NCBI RefSeq assembly: GCF_027596085.1
Contig: NC_072451.1
Span: 5,342,231 to 5,406,230, forward strand
From: Anoplopoma fimbria
Taxonomy: Eukaryota; Chordata; Actinopteri; Perciformes; Anoplopomatidae
Direction of reading: 5' to 3'
DNA: 64,000 bases
Each line of letters starts with the position of its first letter. Position 1 is the first letter of the stretch. The position numbers and the translations under genes are program-made. The notes beneath the pieces were generated by a model. The model was not told the DNA's origin, made no database searches, and saw nothing but the letters and a program-made list of their open reading frames with translations. Below, in pieces: positions 14,086 to 25,100 of the stretch.

Positions 14086-14850
14086 CTTTCCTCCCAAAGT
14101 AAAATCTGGTGTGAATCAACTTCCTCTCTTTGCTGTTAACACTCTGCTGGTTTTCAGGCTTTCATTGTGGATATCTGCTTTATGATCACACAGGGAGTCC
14201 AGCAGCAAAGCAGTGCTCAGGAGTCCACAGCAGGTAGGCAGGTGCAACAGGTGTTCCAGGTGTTCCCTCTTCAAATCACACAGATGATGCTTACAGAAAT
14301 AAAATTAAAAAAAAATCCTCCAATTGTTGTCCTCTGTTTGATTATTGTTGAAAGTTTTTAAAACTGCATTAACTTAATTTCCAGTGCAAAGTCCTCTGCA
14401 GAGCCTGGACCGTGAACTCAGCAGAGAAGGTAAAAGTAAACAAATGAAGGTAAACAGTTGGAAAAAGATATTTGATCAAACACAGAAAAGAAAAATGAAC
14501 CGTGTATGGAGCAAACAGAAAGCTGCTCGTTTGTCACGCACAGGGAGCAGTACACCTACAGCACAGGTTTGAGCCTCTACACCTGTCTGCGTCCGGCCCC
14601 GCCCACTGCTTGGATGGACACGCCCACTTTATATGCTGCATTCATGTAGCGTTGAGAAAATCTTTTTTCTTTTTCAGTTCTTCTAACATCAGGCTGTAAA
14701 ATTAAAACAATAGACATCCTGCAGCTAATTTGTATTTATCAAAGGTTAAAAATTCAACTTAATTCAACTTTTAAGAACCTTTTATGCAAAAGAGAGAAAA
14801 ACAGAGCAAAATAAAGGACAGAATATAAGTGAAATTCATAAGAATATATG

Positions 14851-15087
14851 TACAGTACCAGTCAAAAGTTTGGACACACCTTCTCATTCAATGGTTTTTC
14901 TTTATTTTTATGTTTATTTTTTTCTACATTGTAGATTAATATTGAAGACATCCAAACTATGAAGGAACACATATGGAATTATGTGGTAAACAAACAAATG
15001 CTCAACAAACCAGAATATGTTTTATATTTTAGATTCTTCAAAGTAGTTGAATGAGAAGGTGTGTCCAAACTTTTGACTGGTACTGTA
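14851..15087 (+). mobile_element. Tc1/mariner-like MITE, copy 1
   Basis: About 233 bp bounded by terminal inverted repeats. The left end reads CAGTACCAGTCAAAAGTTTG and the right end is its reverse complement ending in CTGGTACTG. The repeats extend to the TTCTCATTCAA / TTGAATGAGAA positions. A TA dinucleotide flanks each side, as expected for Tc1/mariner target-site duplication. There is no transposase frame, so it is non-autonomous. The TIR resembles a Tc1-like family widespread in ray-finned fish. It lies about 770 bases upstream of the nectin4 ATG. Related copies occur at 54722-54953 and 55199-55565. Confidence 0.85.
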
Positions 15088-17070
15088 TGTATATTAAAAA
15101 GCCAGTAAAATTACCTTTTATTATGATTCTCAAACAGCTATACACCTGAACAGGATAGGCCCTGCCGTTTTAAAAGTGCTTAGAATGAACACAAATCTTT
15201 ATTTCCCCACCCTTGTATGAATATCAAAACATATTTAAAAAGCATTACATTTTGAGAAAAAAAATATTTTTGGTTCTGCATCTGAACTTTATCATCCTAA
15301 GCTGACAATATTATAAATACAAAATAAGAGCACATGTACGCCCCAAAAATTCATCCATTTCTCCAAATAAATGTTACCAAGTTGAAGTGTTTTTTTTCCA
15401 TTTCTTCACACAACACGTGGTACTAACAATTCTCACATTCAGAAGCTCGACGTTCCCAGGAGGACCTGAATGCAGCATAAATTCGTGCGAAATTCTGAAC
15501 TGTCCAGTCTTTCCAAAACAACAACCTGACTGTTTATCTCTGACAGGAAGATGCTCCTGTTGTCTCATCTTTTGACTGATGATGACCTGAGGCAGACAGT
15601 AACAGACAGCTTCATTCATATGGATGTACAGTTTGGATGTAAGTCTTACACCCCATTTTCTACCCCCAAGTATATATGTATAAACATGCAGCATGTTGAG
15701 GTGAAACCTTAACTCATCCTGAGTCATCATCAGCTCTCAATGCTTCCAATGAATTCTTTATTGAACCCTAAATGTACAAAGTAATAAGGCCTATAAAACA
15801 GCAGCAGGAAAAAAAAAAAAACACACAAAAAAAAAGGTTGATTCAGCACATTTACTGCCTTTTTGCAGAATAAAAATACATTTTCTTACAGCAGAATGTA
15901 TATTGGTAATCAATAATAATGCTAATACTAACGGAAACCCAGTAAACATGAATGTGTCATCTAATCAATTATCAATTCACCATTATTGCAATGCAACTGT
16001 GCCCCAAAACTGAGTCTCTTGTTTTTCACAAGTTGAGGTGGTTATGTTGCAACAGACGTCTGGATGAGTGAGCGAGTTTAATGTGTTGTTGTGAAGAGCC
16101 TGAGGGGGAAACAGTACACAGCTACAGAGTGCACAGGCTGGTATGAAGCTGTGTTGAAAACATCTACAGTTTATGTTTTTATGTAAATAAGTGAGCGAGA
16201 CTAGCTGTGGATCGGCTGCTGTCACCTCTGTGGGCTGTTATATATTTAGCTGTCAAAGAAGTACCAGTTTTTAGACATGAAGATAGATGTTAGATTACTT
16301 GTCTATATCCTCAAACTCAATACTCGCTAAATTCTGGTGAATAAAAAGTTTTGGTGTTCCTTCAAAAAAGTAATATTGTTTTTTGCCATAAACATGAGGC
16401 ATATCTTAGAAATCCAGAACAATTTAAAAATAGTTGTTAAGATTGTATTGTGTTTAAAAACTGCAGTGGTAAAAATGCTAATGTTTCCAAAATGGACATG
16501 AAACTTTTCTAAACATTGTGATGCAAAATTGAATCAAATTTATAGTATTTCCCCTTAAAACCACAACATTATTTTGAGGACTTATTAAATCTAATTAAAA
16601 GTAGGGTTTAGTCGATTCATCAGTTAGTGGTTTGACAGAAAACATATGTATAAAAAACGAAAAATTTAAAATGCCAGTTTCAGCTTCATAAGATCTGTTT
16701 TATATCAGAATCTGAACAAACTAGTATCGTACACATGAAAGTGGTTTTCCTTCATATAGAAAGACACTTGAAGACTTCACGTTGGGCTTTAAGAAATTGT
16801 GATGGGCATTTTTAATAATTTTCTGATATTTTACACACAAAACAATTAGTGAAAAAAGAATTAGCAGAATGATTGTTAATGAGAAAGAATCATCAGCTGC
16901 ACCCCTACTCCTAAGGTTAACATATTATTTCATCACACTAAGTGAAGTAAAAGTCCTCAAAAAAGGGAACATGCAAACAGAAACAAGACATAAATTTAAA
17001 CTTCTGTTTTCTTAGTAAGTAAAACCAGCTGTGAAACCCAGAGCTATGTGCAGTGAAAACAGAAAAAGCC
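15088..17070. other. Intergenic spacer nectin4-fcer1g
   Basis: AT-rich, with no gene recognised. Around 16600-16900 there are decayed fragments with 'tttagtcgattcatcagtta' and 'ttttctgatattttacacac' that resemble a common teleost repeat. An A-rich run lies at 15811-15836. Possible open frames at 15374-15730 (minus) and 15983-16225 (minus) show no family motifs. Confidence 0.55.
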
Positions 17071-17076
17071 TTTATT
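17071..17076 (-). terminator. fcer1g: Poly(A) signal of fcer1g
   Basis: AATAAA on the minus strand, 198 bases beyond the fcer1g stop codon. This would give a short 3' UTR of about 220 bases. Confidence 0.55.
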
Positions 17077-17273
17077 AGTAACTTGTTAAATTAATTTAGT
17101 TTTAACATTTCACACATGCAACGTTAAGAAATAAAAATAGTATATATGTTTTTACAAAAAGAAATGGGAGAAAAGTAATGTATAGAAACTCTTTACACAT
17201 ACAACTTAATATACAGTCTAAAGCTTGGAGATATTTGACACAGTGCAGACGCTCTGCACCAAACCCTCTCCCT

Positions 17274-18424
17274 TCAGACGATCGGCTGTTTGTCCATTTT
17301 GATGGTCTCGTAGACGTCGGTGCTGTGATTGGTCAGACCCTGCAGGACACAGACATCAAACTAGTGAGAAGTATAATACCTGACATTAAAAGTTAAAATA
17401 CATTCCTACAACACGATGTTGTGAGCATTTCCTGCACTGAGTCAAAGTGGGTGACAGCCAGGTAGGTGAATAAAAAAAACAACATAAAAAGTCCTTTACC
17501 ATCCGCCGTGCCTTAAGCTGTCACTTTTCCCTCATGTGCCTTTTTTAAAGTCTTTTTAATCATTAGAATGAGAGGTCTCACCGCATAGATGCCTCCTGCA
17601 GCGGGCTGCTTCTGTGGGCCGAAAACAGTTCAAAGGAAAGAATTATCAAGTGTGCTTCAGTAGCGTTTCTTAATACAAACAACAGAGAGCTGGGTGTAAG
17701 ATGTGTGAAATACAGTTCCTCCTACGAGTCACTTTACTCACTCTAATCTTTGAGGATGGAGAATTAAAGGTAATTTTGCGTGCAAAGAAATAGCAGGAAG
17801 TGGGATCTGACACATTTGTGTGAAGAAACACTGGTGGAAACTGTGACTGTGTACGTGCATAAATATTGTGGGTCGGTGGTCAGCTTGAGTTTACAGGAAA
17901 TGACAAATGGAGGTTGGTTTTAATTAAAGCAGAACTGCTGCTTTTGAGGCCGTAATACCAACAAAAAACCACAAAGCTAACGCAGTAAAGAAAACATTTT
18001 CCCAGCACATTTCAGTAAACCACAACTCTCCTATATTTTAATTTTTTCCCCCCAACAATAATACAGAACATAAATTTTACCTCAGGCAGATTGGCAGGCG
18101 TTTTGTTGGAGGGTACCATCTGTAAAGATAAATCAGAAAGCACATATGACTGTGGGATTCACATAATATTTATCAGGAAGTGTAAATTAAACTCCAATGT
18201 GTGATATTTAAATTAGGATCATTTATGACAGAATAATCTATATAACGATAAGACAGTGGAACACTTTTATGAGTCTGTGCAAAATAGATTTTTTCAACAA
18301 AACTTTTAGAATATGTAAATAATCAAATTTCTTTCAGCATTATCATTCTAAAGAACGTTAACGCAACTATAAGGAACAGTTCTGCACTTTCTAACACTCA
18401 TCATGGTGGAGTGTGTGTGTATGC

Positions 18425-18463
<39 letters not shown>

Positions 18464-18817
18464 CGCGTGTGTGTGTGTGAGTGTGTTGTTCCTGTTTGTC
18501 TTACCCTCAGTCGACAGTATAAGACGGTGAGAATGATCCCGTAAAGGATGAGAATCCCGTCCAGGACGTAACATATGTTCATGTCTCCAAAGGCCTCTGC
18601 AGACAGAAAACAAATCATCATCCTCACCGTTCATCATCATCATCATCATCACCTCCAGTAGAAATATGTCCCCCATGCTGTTTCATCCTATGTTGTTTAA
18701 CCCAGAATTTCCAGTGTCACAGGTGTGTTGAAAGTCTCCCCATGATATGTAATCATCCTCACCGGTGCAGGTGGGTTTGACCACCAGTAAGGCAGCGATA
18801 AGCAACGCGTGCAGCAT
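17274..18817 (-). CDS. fcer1g: Fc receptor gamma-chain-like ITAM adaptor
   Basis: Short type I membrane adaptor that pairs with Fc and related activating receptors and signals through Syk-family kinases. Exons in transcript order: 18763-18817, 18505-18596, 18081-18119, 17582-17611 and 17274-17339; all junctions agree in phase and give 93 residues. Residues 1-18 form the signal peptide (MLHALLIAALLVV...). The tiny ectodomain has Cys27 for disulfide dimerisation (NICYVLDG). The membrane helix carries the characteristic Asp31 (LDGILILYGIILTVLYCRL), which pairs with a basic residue of partner receptors. The ITAM is Y71-AGL, seven residues, Y82-ETI, split between exons 4 and 5 as in mammals. The juxtamembrane linker (MVPSNKTPANLPE) lacks the basic IQVRK stretch of the human protein. 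Human FCER1G has 86 residues, and 1q23 synteny agrees. CD247 is excluded because there is only one ITAM. Confidence 0.93.
18409..18487. repeat. (GT)n microsatellite in fcer1g intron 2
   Basis: About 75 bases of GT repeats interrupted twice by ATGCGC. It ends less than 20 bases from the donor of exon 2 (exon boundary at 18505). The alternating purine-pyrimidine run could adopt Z-DNA, and length variation is likely. Confidence 0.9.
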
Positions 18818-18934
18818 CTTACCGGCTCGGCAGTAGATAAGATGAGAGGATCCGTTTAGTTGCTCCCTTGTTGGCTGTCAGTGAGAGCTCTTAAAAAAAA
18901 AACTCTGAAGTGAGCTCTGTAAGCAGCAGAGAAC

Positions 18935-18940
18935 AGGAAG
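18935..18940 (+). promoter_or_regulatory. Possible ETS/PU.1 site upstream of fcer1g
   Basis: ACAGGAAGTCC lies about 115 bases upstream of the fcer1g ATG and contains a GGAA core. ETS factors such as PU.1 drive myeloid genes including mammalian FCER1G. A single short match carries little weight alone. Confidence 0.3.
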
Positions 18941-21090
18941 TCCGGGGCTATCTGTCCGTGTTTTTTAAGCTGTGAAACCACACGCCTACCACACTGCCAT
19001 CCTCTCTTCACAGAAGTTCCTCTAAAATCTTTGTGAAAAAAACAACTCTGCTACTGTTTGGTTAATTTGCCCCACTGACACAGAACTTTTGACATAAATG
19101 AGAACAGAAACATTTAAACAGAAAGCAAAATCTAACAAGTACAGTTCAGTTCATTGACCTCCCATGCTCGCTAAAATAAGTGACAAAAAACAAAGAGGAC
19201 ATATAAGGAATAAATGGTTTAATAATGGAAAAAGGCCTATCACACTATACAAGCTAGTTACCAAAAGGAGGAAAATACATGAAATCTACACATTTTTTTT
19301 ACAAGACACTCGTTTTTCAGAAGTAAAAACATTCGTTGCATCGTCATAACTTAGGCACCTTTGAAATGATAGAAAACAAGTTATTATTTAAAAAAAAAAA
19401 AATGTTTTGGAACCCGGAATAAATTTAACATGCATCTTTAAAAACATCTGCATTTTGATCACTCGGATAAAATGTCATACACATTAGACCGGGTATATTT
19501 TTAGAAATGTAAAGGGCTTTTTAAAACCATATCTTTCACTGGAAAAGAAAACCAGTCAGTCGTGTTGTGGTTTAACAAACTGGAGGCAGATGGAACAGAT
19601 CGGCTCAGGTCTCAACATCAGGCGAGTTTTGGCGTTACAGTAAGTTTGTCAGTGTGGTGACAGATGTGCCCTATCGCTGCTCCTCCACATCTGGGGGAGT
19701 AAGGCTGACGGATGGAGGCAGCGTGTTCACTGTGCTCGTTTCAGCTCGTGGCTCAAGGCGAGTTGCGGTGATTCGCTGCAGAGAGGAGTTACAATCACAC
19801 GTCTGGTTTGGGATCTTTTGTTGAAATGCATCACAAAAGAAAATAAGAAAACCATAAAAGTCAGCTGATAGTTGAACTACAGCTGACTGTTTAGGACCAA
19901 TTTCCTTATGTGTATATTGTAAAAAAAAAAAAAAAAAAAAAAAAGACCCATTTACACCTGGTATTAACAAGCGGAATGGAAAGGTTATCTGGATATAGAC
20001 ATCTGATCACAGGCCTGTGCTTTTACACCTGGTATTAACAGGTGTTCTAGTTGGCTCAATGCTGCATTGTGATTGGATATAAATATGTAAAGGACTTGTC
20101 AACGGAGTGTAAAAATAAAAGTGAAAAATAAGCTTTCAACCACATCTTAACAGAGACAATGGCTGCCAGATTGTATTTCCTTTTTAGAGTTAGTGAAAAT
20201 GTTTTTAGAATCAAGCTTGTGAAACCTAAACTTGTTTCACGTCGTCGTCTTTTATGATCTGATATGACAAGTTTTCAGATGTCCTTTGACCTTGTTTACT
20301 TCTTGAAAAGATTTTAGTGATTGTTTGTTCACGCAATAACATTTTTGTTCTCATTTTCCAAAAATATATTAATATAATTTAAACGTCGGTCTCCGTCTTT
20401 TAAAAAAAGGTCCACAACTTCTTTGTTCTATCCTTGACAATTCAGATATAGTTGTATTACTATGAATACATTATATTAGACTATATTCATAGTTAGAGCA
20501 CTACATATAGTATAAGAATATTCTTAAGAAACAAGAACAAGTTAGGCACCGGGTTGATAAAGCGGTTTCAAGCTCTATTTTTCCTTCGCAGAGGGAGAGA
20601 TCGCCTGTCGATGTTTGTCGGTCTGCTCGTATGGCAGGAAGTGGCTTCGATAAAGTGACATCAATTTGATCGTTCTTTTTTATTTCTTTTTTTAATGTGG
20701 TAAAAATGTCACATATTGCTGATATCCAATCACAAAGCCATCCAGGCCATCTCCAGATCTGGTTTATCTGATGCACATAGAAGAAGGTTTAGTAGTTATG
20801 CATGCATTTATGCCTTACATCAAAAGATGGGAAGTCAGGATGTAATCTTTATTTTCCTTATTTTCAATGAATCCCACGAAAAGATAAAAACAAAAAATGA
20901 AATGAGCGTTCTTAAACCATATTATTTGTGTAACTAAAGCCTGAAATGAAAGTATTTGCTACCGCAGCTGCACTGGGTGGGTAAATGTAATTCTCACTAG
21001 CGCGTATTAGTCAGTGGTTTAAAATAGAGCCCACTTATTGCATCATTTACTCTCATCTTAGTAGTGTTTGTGCCCAGTTAGTTGGTCGTA
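18941..21090. other. Intergenic spacer fcer1g-vangl2
   Basis: No gene recognised. It contains a 24-base A run at 19921-19944 and AT-rich sequence with fragments resembling teleost repeats. It lies downstream of vangl2 and upstream of fcer1g. Confidence 0.5.
19951..20040 (+). repeat. Short direct repeat pair, part of an interspersed repeat
   Basis: TTTACACCTGGTATTAACA occurs at 19951-19969 and again at 20022-20040, 71 bases apart. The pair follows an A-rich run. It is probably internal to a decayed teleost repeat. Confidence 0.6.
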
Positions 21091-22160
21091 TTCTTAATTT
21101 ATTAAAGTTTATGTTTTTAAATTATATGTATTGTAAAGAATTGATTTCAGACTTCCAGACAGGGTAGAGAACCCAGAAAGTATTGAAACACATTGTTGGT
21201 TTTCTGGTATTTTCATTGGATTTGTTGACAGTAAGAACAACTCAGAATAACAGCAGGCTTATGCTTTAACATCCTTATCCAGGTTAAAATAAGCTGATTA
21301 AGATTGCATGATAATATCAGGCACCAATGGGGTCTTTGTTTAGTCTTCTTGGTAAAAAAAAAAACTGTAAAATGAAAAGTAAAAATGCCAGTGTAGAATA
21401 AAAACAAAACCTGCATATTTAGACAATCGTGAACAGAGAGAGTCTGGAGTAGCTCAGGAATGTTCTTCCATTTTCTTTACAGTCAGATAAAAATACATTT
21501 TGGCCTTCAGGCCGCAAAAAAAAAAAAAAAACCATGTGTTAATTCAAAGCACATTATGCTACATTCTGTAAGTGTAAAAAAAAAAAAATGTCACACCCTT
21601 TAATATAAATCAGTCCTTTTGTCATTTTAGGGGAAGACAGACAGGGAACAGAGAGGCAGTGGTTCACCAGCGTCTGAGCCGAGCTCCAGTAGGTCTGTTT
21701 TTGAAGACACAAGAAAAAGGAAGTGACAAAAGTGATGTAATCCCCCTCCTCTGGTGTTCATGTTTTGAGTAAGCACAATAAAGTAGTCAAGTGGTTACGG
21801 CAACAGATGAGGCAAAAAGAGAGAAAAAAAAACCCCTTAGGAAAAAAAGCGTGTTGTAAAATACATAAACGTCACAACGCAGGTGAAGAAAAAGTCAAGG
21901 CATCTGTTTAGTTCCAGGTTTGAACAATCGTTGAGCTGATCACAGTTTGATATCAGAGCGTCTGTGATGATCAATAAAAAAAACAGGAGGAGGATTCGGA
22001 CTCTCCTTTAATGTTTTTTTTTTGTCCCAGAAGGGAAATGATTGAATGGGATTTGATCACATGGCCTCCACATGTCCCACCACATCAGTGATCCAGCAGC
22101 AGCGGGCACAAAGAGAGGACAGCCTTGGAGAGGGGGAGGGGGGGGAAAAAGTGTGACCCC
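21091..22160 (-). other. vangl2: Probable 3' UTR of vangl2
   Basis: Non-coding sequence after the vangl2 stop codon. The first clear AATAAA on the minus strand is at 21098-21103, giving a possible 3' UTR of about 1 kb. A-rich runs lie at 21516-21531 and 21578-21589. The end point is inferred from that hexamer alone. Confidence 0.35.
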
Positions 22161-25100
22161 TCACACAGACGTCTCCGACTGCAACCTCATGACAAACTTG
22201 TGGCTCTTTGGGTCAATGAACTCCTCCCCGAGACGCAGGAAGGGGAGCGGCGTCACCGTGACCACCAGGGAGAAGTCGAGGCGCCGCAGAGAGAAGACGA
22301 GGCCCTGCCGCAGGGCCGAGGTCACCGGCTCCTCGCTCACCAAGGTCCACTGGCGCCCCCTGCCGTTCTGCTGCTGGTACTGCACGGTGGGGCCGGGGGA
22401 GAGGTATCGCTCCAGGAAGGCCTGACGGGGAGGATGGAGGCAGTCAATCACCATGGAAACACTTTTTATAGAACAGTATTTTTGTTGATGCTTTAAACTA
22501 CATCAAAGTAAAATCGTGTTAAATTGAATTGTGTTCTACTCTGATCTTTGTTGTTGGGACACATTTTTTCTTACAGTTCCTCAAGACACTGAACTGAGTA
22601 AAGGAGCATTCATGTGTGCTGCTTCCTTTGTCTGGAGCTTCCTTCTGTTACATCTGACGCCGCTAAAATTTGGTCTATGTTTAAGTGCATTTTAGAATAA
22701 ACACATGTTTGTCTTATTAGGTTAGAGTTTTGTCTCTGTGTCATGTCGTTGTTGCTGCAAATCTCGATCATGATTCTATGAAAGGATAATCTTAAAAAAA
22801 GATGAATTTAGTATCTGGCTGAATATTATATTTTGTATTTATTTATTTATCTTTTCTTTTTGCTTGTAGTATTCTCATGAAATCATTTTCCTTCTTTAAG
22901 ATCTTTGATTCGTGATTTAAATTGATTGACGGGCTGCGTTGTCAAGGAACGTTTGAGATTGTATACCATTAATGTATGTCAAATGATCAAAAAAAAGATG
23001 AATTCTTAATATTAAAAAGTTGCAAGAAATACATATTATAGGAATATATGACATTGTGTGCATCAATTCCTCACAGATTACAACAAAAGTTAATACTATT
23101 AAATAATATGAGTTATATGTGAATGTGAATTATTTTAACCACAATACTTTTCAGCAGTTGTAGTACACAATACCATGTGTGTACATCTTAGTACTAGTAA
23201 TCTTAATGTTTATGTACACGGTAGGCTGCTGTGTTGAGACTGAACACCCCTAAAAAAAATGTTTCCCAATATTTATGTATTTATTTAACTGTGCGTTGGT
23301 TAAAAGGCTGGTGTGAAGCCCTAATATACAATTTCAGTGGAGAAAAAACAAATTTATTTTAATTTAATGTCATTTTGTAAAACAAAAAGACAAATTTAAA
23401 GATATAAAACCTAGGATGGTCTGTTCATTCAGATTTTCTTAGCCATCGTGATCACGATCTTTTACCTTGGGCGTCATGTTGTGTGTGATGCAGAACTGCA
23501 GGTGTGTGAGGATGCTCTCCATGCTGTGGAAGGCCTGCTGCCGGGTGGTCCTCAGGTATTTCTGCATGGCTCGGGCCATCGGGGCGAAGATGGCTTGAGC
23601 CGCCTCCCGAGGGTCCATCACCTCCCGAGGGTGTTTGGGTGACGAGGCAACTTCGTCTTCATGGAGACGCTTGATGTGTGTGAAGGCCTCTTCCACCGCC
23701 ACCACCAACCTGGAGGGATGAGGAAAAAGCACGGTTATAAATGTTGTCAGATGTGTGGTTTTCTCTCAGCAGAGTCTCTGTTCAAATAGAGTTTCTCTTG
23801 GTTGCTTTGGGATCTGAATATCTGGACAGTTAAACGTTTTGTTTAATTATGATGGAGATAAACAAGAGCTTTAAATATGTTTAACAGATACACAGTCAAG
23901 AGTTAGGAACATCTGGCACTTAACAGTTTCTCTTCAGAAAAAAAAAAGAAATGTGGAATTTTTCTTCCGAACAGACATTATTATGAGCTCAGAGAAAAAA
24001 CAAATCGTAAAGTGACTGTTAATCCTAAAATGTAAGCCATATGTTCCTCTCTCTCCACACAGACAAATACTACATTTTTTTCTCTGTGCTTTGCCATCGT
24101 CTGTCTCCTGTTTGCTGCTCCGACCAATCACACGTCACAATGAATGCTTTAACATCACACCGGGTATTGAGTGAGGAGCAGTTATCTGACCTGGCCTTGC
24201 GTTTGCGGAGCCGGCGGTCCATCTCGGCCTCCTCGTAGTAGAACTCGTTGTGGGAGTTGTCTCTCCTCCGGGCAGCGGCTGCTATCATGGCCCGCGACTG
24301 TCCCGAAGAGTTATTGGTGGTGCTTTCTACAAGACGACACATGCAGAGGAAAGAGGATTAACAGGTTGCATGTCAGGTATTCAGCCGATGCTCATATTCA
24401 AGTGAGAGAACGCTGAACTCTCACAGTCAGGGAGAGCAGTATCAGGTAGAAGGGAATAGTTATAAAACGACCTTCAGCCGCTGTTAGGTTTAACCTCAGT
24501 GTACGTCAACTGACAAAAGCCAGATTTCATGGATTAAAAAACAGGCTTCATAGCGGCGATGAGGCTGTGTTTACCGTCCAGCGAGTAGACCTTGAAGCCG
24601 GTCATCTTCTTGGACAGGATGGACTTGGGCAGGTTGAGCAGCGCCGGGTTGAAGACGGAGAAGTCGCTGTAGTAACGGTCCAACACCCAGACGGCCGCCC
24701 GCTGGATACTAAAAACACAGCGTGAAAACATCATCAGCGCCACAGGAAGTACATTTCTATCGTCAGCTGCTACACAAGGACAAGAAATGAACTGTATACA
24801 CACATGACATCGACAGTCAAAAGCAGTGCGACTTCCAAATGAGGTTGTTCTTGTGTCAGGGAGTGAATTCAAATAGGAATATCCTCATTTCGGATGTTGT
24901 ACTCACTATTAAAAAAGTCTAAATAGATTTGTAAACCTAGTTTATGGTCATGCATTTGATAAAGTTAAATTCATCAAATACAAACCTGGATCGACAATAT
25001 TACACCTCAAACTGTTGTTTAATGCATCAAGTCTCCCTTGCAATAAACAGTTTCTCCAAATTTAGTGCTAACAACCGCCATCTACTGAAGGTATTATACT

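Noticed and set aside
14384..14699. Small plus-strand frames upstream of nectin4
   Set aside because: Lys/Arg-rich random frames without motifs or splice signals.
22072..22496. Two plus-strand open frames of 117 and 123 codons
   Set aside because: Antisense to the last vangl2 exon, with no independent support.
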